Of a stretch of 55,185 nucleotides of DNA, positions 53,324 to 55,185 are shown piece by piece (positions within the stretch are counted from its first letter, which is position 1; every line of letters starts with the position of its first letter). This DNA comes from Saprospiraceae bacterium (GTDB lineage: Bacteria > Bacteroidota > Bacteroidia > Bacteroidales > JAIPBB01). The translations under genes and the position numbers were made by a program. The notes below the pieces were generated by a model that was not told the DNA's origin, searched no databases, and saw only the letters and a list, made by a program, of their open reading frames with translations. Location: assembly GCA_021739805.1 (NCBI GenBank), contig JAIPBB010000003.1, positions 1 to 55,185 of the forward strand. Direction: 5' to 3'.

Positions 53324-54073
53324 TTATTTATCCGTACAAATCTTAGCTGATAAAAACTCCCGATTCATTTTTGCAATATAAGAAACTGATATTCCTTTTG
53401 GGCATTCTGCTTCGCAAGCATAAGTGTTAGTGCAATTTCCAAAACCAACTTCATCCATTTTGGCAACCATTTTAAGAACTCTTTCTTTTGCTTCGGTTTT
53501 TCCTTGTGGGAGATAAGCAAATTGTGAAACTTTTGCAGCAACAAACAACATAGCAGATGAATTCTTACATGCAGCCACGCAAGCACCACAACCAATACAT
53601 GTTCCGGTTTCAAATGCTTTATCAGCATCATCTTTAGGAACTAAAATTGCATTTGCATCTTGTGTTGAACCAGTATCAGCCGAAATAAAACCACCTGCCT
53701 GAATAATTTTATCAAAAGCATGACGGTCAACAACTAAATCTTTTATCACAGGATATGCTTTCGAACGCCATGGCTCAACAACAATAGTGTCGCCATCTTT
53801 AAACGAACGCATGTGCAATTCGCAAGTTGTTGTTTTAGCTTCAGGTCCGTGAGGATGTCCATTGATATACAAACCACAACAACCGCAAATTCCTTCGCGG
53901 CAATCATTGTCGGTTGCTATTGGCTCGCCACCTTCTTCAATTATTTGTTTATTTAAAAAATCCAACATTTCGAGAAACGACATTTCAGCGGAAACACCAT
54001 CAATATTGTATGTTACAAATTTGCCTTTTGCTTTAGCATTTTTTTGTCGCCAGATCTTTAATTTAAATTTCAT
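53324..54073 (-). CDS. sdhB: Succinate dehydrogenase/fumarate reductase iron-sulfur subunit
   Basis: 249 residues. The 2Fe-2S domain has [17 protein letters not shown] with the later Cys in TTTCELHM. The C-terminal ferredoxin domain shows [14 protein letters not shown] and [12 protein letters not shown] for the 4Fe-4S and 3Fe-4S clusters. It carries electrons from the flavoprotein SdhA to the membrane cytochrome b subunit. It lies 197 bp downstream of sdhA on the same strand, a wide gap for this operon, which holds a CTAGGCAC-family repeat. Confidence 0.96.
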   Translation of the reverse strand: MKFKLKIWRQKNAKAKGKFVTYNIDGVSAEMSFLEMLDFLNKQIIEEGGEPIATDNDCREGICGCCGLYINGHPHGPEAKTTTCELHMRSFKDGDTIVVEPWRSKAYPVIKDLVVDRHAFDKIIQAGGFISADTGSTQDANAILVPKDDADKAFETGTCIGCGACVAACKNSSAMLFVAAKVSQFAYLPQGKTEAKERVLKMVAKMDEVGFGNCTNTYACEAECPKGISVSYIAKMNREFLSAKICTDK

Positions 54074-54229
54074 CTTTTATGTGTTTTTTTCTTATTGTTT
54101 TCTAAATTATACTCTTTATTGGAACTTATAATCCAAATTGTTCCATTGCTAAATTGTTATATTGTTAAATTGTTGGTCGGTTTAGTTTTTATTTTATCAT
54201 TATATCATTTTATCATTCAATCATTTTTT

Positions 54230-54270
54230 AACTCTAGGCACTCCAAGTACTTTAGGCACTCTAGGCACTT
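54230..54270. repeat. CTAGGCAC-family repeat between sdhA and sdhB
   Basis: AACTCTAGGCACTCCAAG, then TACTTTAGGCACT and CTAGGCACTTC form three short tandem cores of the family seen around rluB. They end next to the sdhA stop. The remaining spacer to 54073 is only AT-rich with TTGTTA and ATCATT repetitions. Confidence 0.65.
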
Positions 54271-55185
54271 CTATTTATAACTCCTAACTTTCAACTCTAC
54301 ATTTTCAAACTTCAAATCTTCTTTGTGGAAATTAAATGGCTTTCCTTCACCTGCATATTCCCAGGCAGCAACATAAGCAAAGTTTTCATCATCACGCATT
54401 GCTTCACCACCTTCTGTTTGGCTTTCTTCACGGAAATGTGCACCGCAACTTTCCCTTCGGTTTAGAGCATCAGTTATCATAAGTTTTCCAACCTCAAAGA
54501 AATCTGCAACTCTAACCGCTTTTTCCAATTCCTGATTCATTTCATTCATTTCGCCCGGAACTCTGACATCCTGCCAAAATTCTTTCTGAAGCTCATCGAT
54601 TAACTCAAGTCCTTTTTTCAAACCGGCTTCGTTACGCAACATTCCACAATAATCCCAAAGGATTTTTCCTAATCTTTTATGGAACTCCTTAACAGTTTTA
54701 GTTCCTTTTATAGCTAAAAGCTTTTCTAGTTTTTCTTTAACATCTTTTTCAGCCTGATCAAATTCAGGTAAATCAGTAGGAATTTTTCCTGTTCTAATAT
54801 CATCAGAAAGATAATCTCCAATAGTGTTTGGAAGAACAAAAAATCCATCACCTGCACATTGCATTAGAGAACTTGCTCCCAAGCGGTTTGCACCATGGTC
54901 GGAGAAGTTAGCTTCACCAATTGCATATAATCCGGGAACAGTTGTCATAAGATTATAATCAACCCACAATCCGCCCATTGTATAATGCCCGGCAGGATAA
55001 ATTCTCATTGGTTCTTTATATGGATTTAAGCCTGTGATTTTTTCATACATTTCGAAAAGGTTACCGTACTTATTTTCAATAGCATCTTTTCCTTGTTTTG
55101 CAATTGCATCTTTAAAGTCGAGATAAACAGATAAACCGGTATCACCAACACCATAACCTGCATCGCATCTTTCTTTTGCTGCTCT
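54271..55185 (-). CDS. sdhA: Succinate dehydrogenase/fumarate reductase flavoprotein subunit, 5'-truncated
   Basis: The frame is open to the right edge, so about the C-terminal 304 residues are present. It reads from [18 protein letters not shown] through [16 protein letters not shown] (substrate/FAD site). [20 protein letters not shown] (covalent-FAD-domain signature) follows, then the helical C-terminal domain [20 protein letters not shown]. It oxidises succinate (or reduces fumarate) with FAD and works with SdhB. The N-terminal Rossmann part and the membrane subunit lie outside the window. Confidence 0.96.
   Translation of the reverse strand, partial: RAAKERCDAGYGVGDTGLSVYLDFKDAIAKQGKDAIENKYGNLFEMYEKITGLNPYKEPMRIYPAGHYTMGGLWVDYNLMTTVPGLYAIGEANFSDHGANRLGASSLMQCAGDGFFVLPNTIGDYLSDDIRTGKIPTDLPEFDQAEKDVKEKLEKLLAIKGTKTVKEFHKRLGKILWDYCGMLRNEAGLKKGLELIDELQKEFWQDVRVPGEMNEMNQELEKAVRVADFFEVGKLMITDALNRRESCGAHFREESQTEGGEAMRDDENFAYVAAWEYAGEGKPFNFHKEDLKFENVELKVRSYK

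Noticed and set aside
1..55185. tRNA, rRNA or known riboswitch
   Set aside because: No cloverleaf with a conserved T-loop sequence, no rRNA core sequence and no recognisable riboswitch consensus was noticed by eye; a covariance-model search could still find one.

Overview
The window is AT-rich (by eye about one third G+C) and almost certainly from a member of the Bacteroidota, probably Bacteroidales-like. The evidence is type IX secretion (T9SS) C-terminal sorting domains, a DUF3078 protein, a GH3 family protein, an AsmA protein with an acidic tail, a lipoprotein with an SKDDD surface-export signal, Shine-Dalgarno-poor leaders and many copies of the Bacteroidota promoter pattern (TTTG or TTG, about 19-20 bp, TAnnTTTG). 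No tRNA, rRNA, CRISPR array or transposase gene was recognised.

Layout. 1-3.3 kb: three T9SS-exported proteins (the first cut by the window edge), two of them sharing an almost identical C-terminal coding stretch, separated by strong hairpins. 3.3-10 kb: an EnvC-like degenerate M23 protein, a TPR-histidine kinase, an octaheme cytochrome c with a membrane tail, and an ArsR-type repressor with its own operator/promoter. 10.2-13.4 kb: a compact seven-gene operon, divergent from the ArsR gene (nitroreductase, thioredoxin-like protein, small membrane protein, methyltransferase, lipoprotein, MarR regulator, DUF1801 protein). 13.4-18 kb: a TPR-SpoIIE phosphatase and a DUF255 thioredoxin-fold protein. 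18-24 kb: DUF3078 protein, MscS channel, MltD-like lytic transglycosylase, DNA primase. 23.6-29 kb: TPR protein, a VanZ-Mth938 fusion, tadA, aspS, LD-carboxypeptidase. 29-31.5 kb: intergenic hairpins and a 47-bp tandem repeat family around yraN and rluB. 31.5-37.9 kb: an AsmA protein with a frameshifted tail, a histidine kinase, a DSD1-like PLP enzyme, HemW. 38-44.4 kb: a large T9SS protein, then GH3, LysE, TonB-like, a conserved hypothetical and an M23 lipoprotein. 44.6-48.1 kb: proline dehydrogenase and then a repeat-flanked XRE/ImmA-IrrE/PIN module. 48-55 kb: mfd, an orphan membrane protein, a higBA pair whose toxin gene carries a nonsense codon, and sdhB with part of sdhA.

The housekeeping genes (dnaG, aspS, mfd, sdhAB, tadA, hemW) form an ordinary chromosomal background. 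The accessory interest lies in four places. The first is the XRE-ImmA/IrrE-PIN cassette, enclosed by about 160-bp direct repeats that each carry long arrays of an 11-bp unit. The second is the dispersed CTAGGCACTCCAAACT repeat family. The third is the crippled higB beside an intact higA. The fourth is the ArsR-divergent redox/stress operon.
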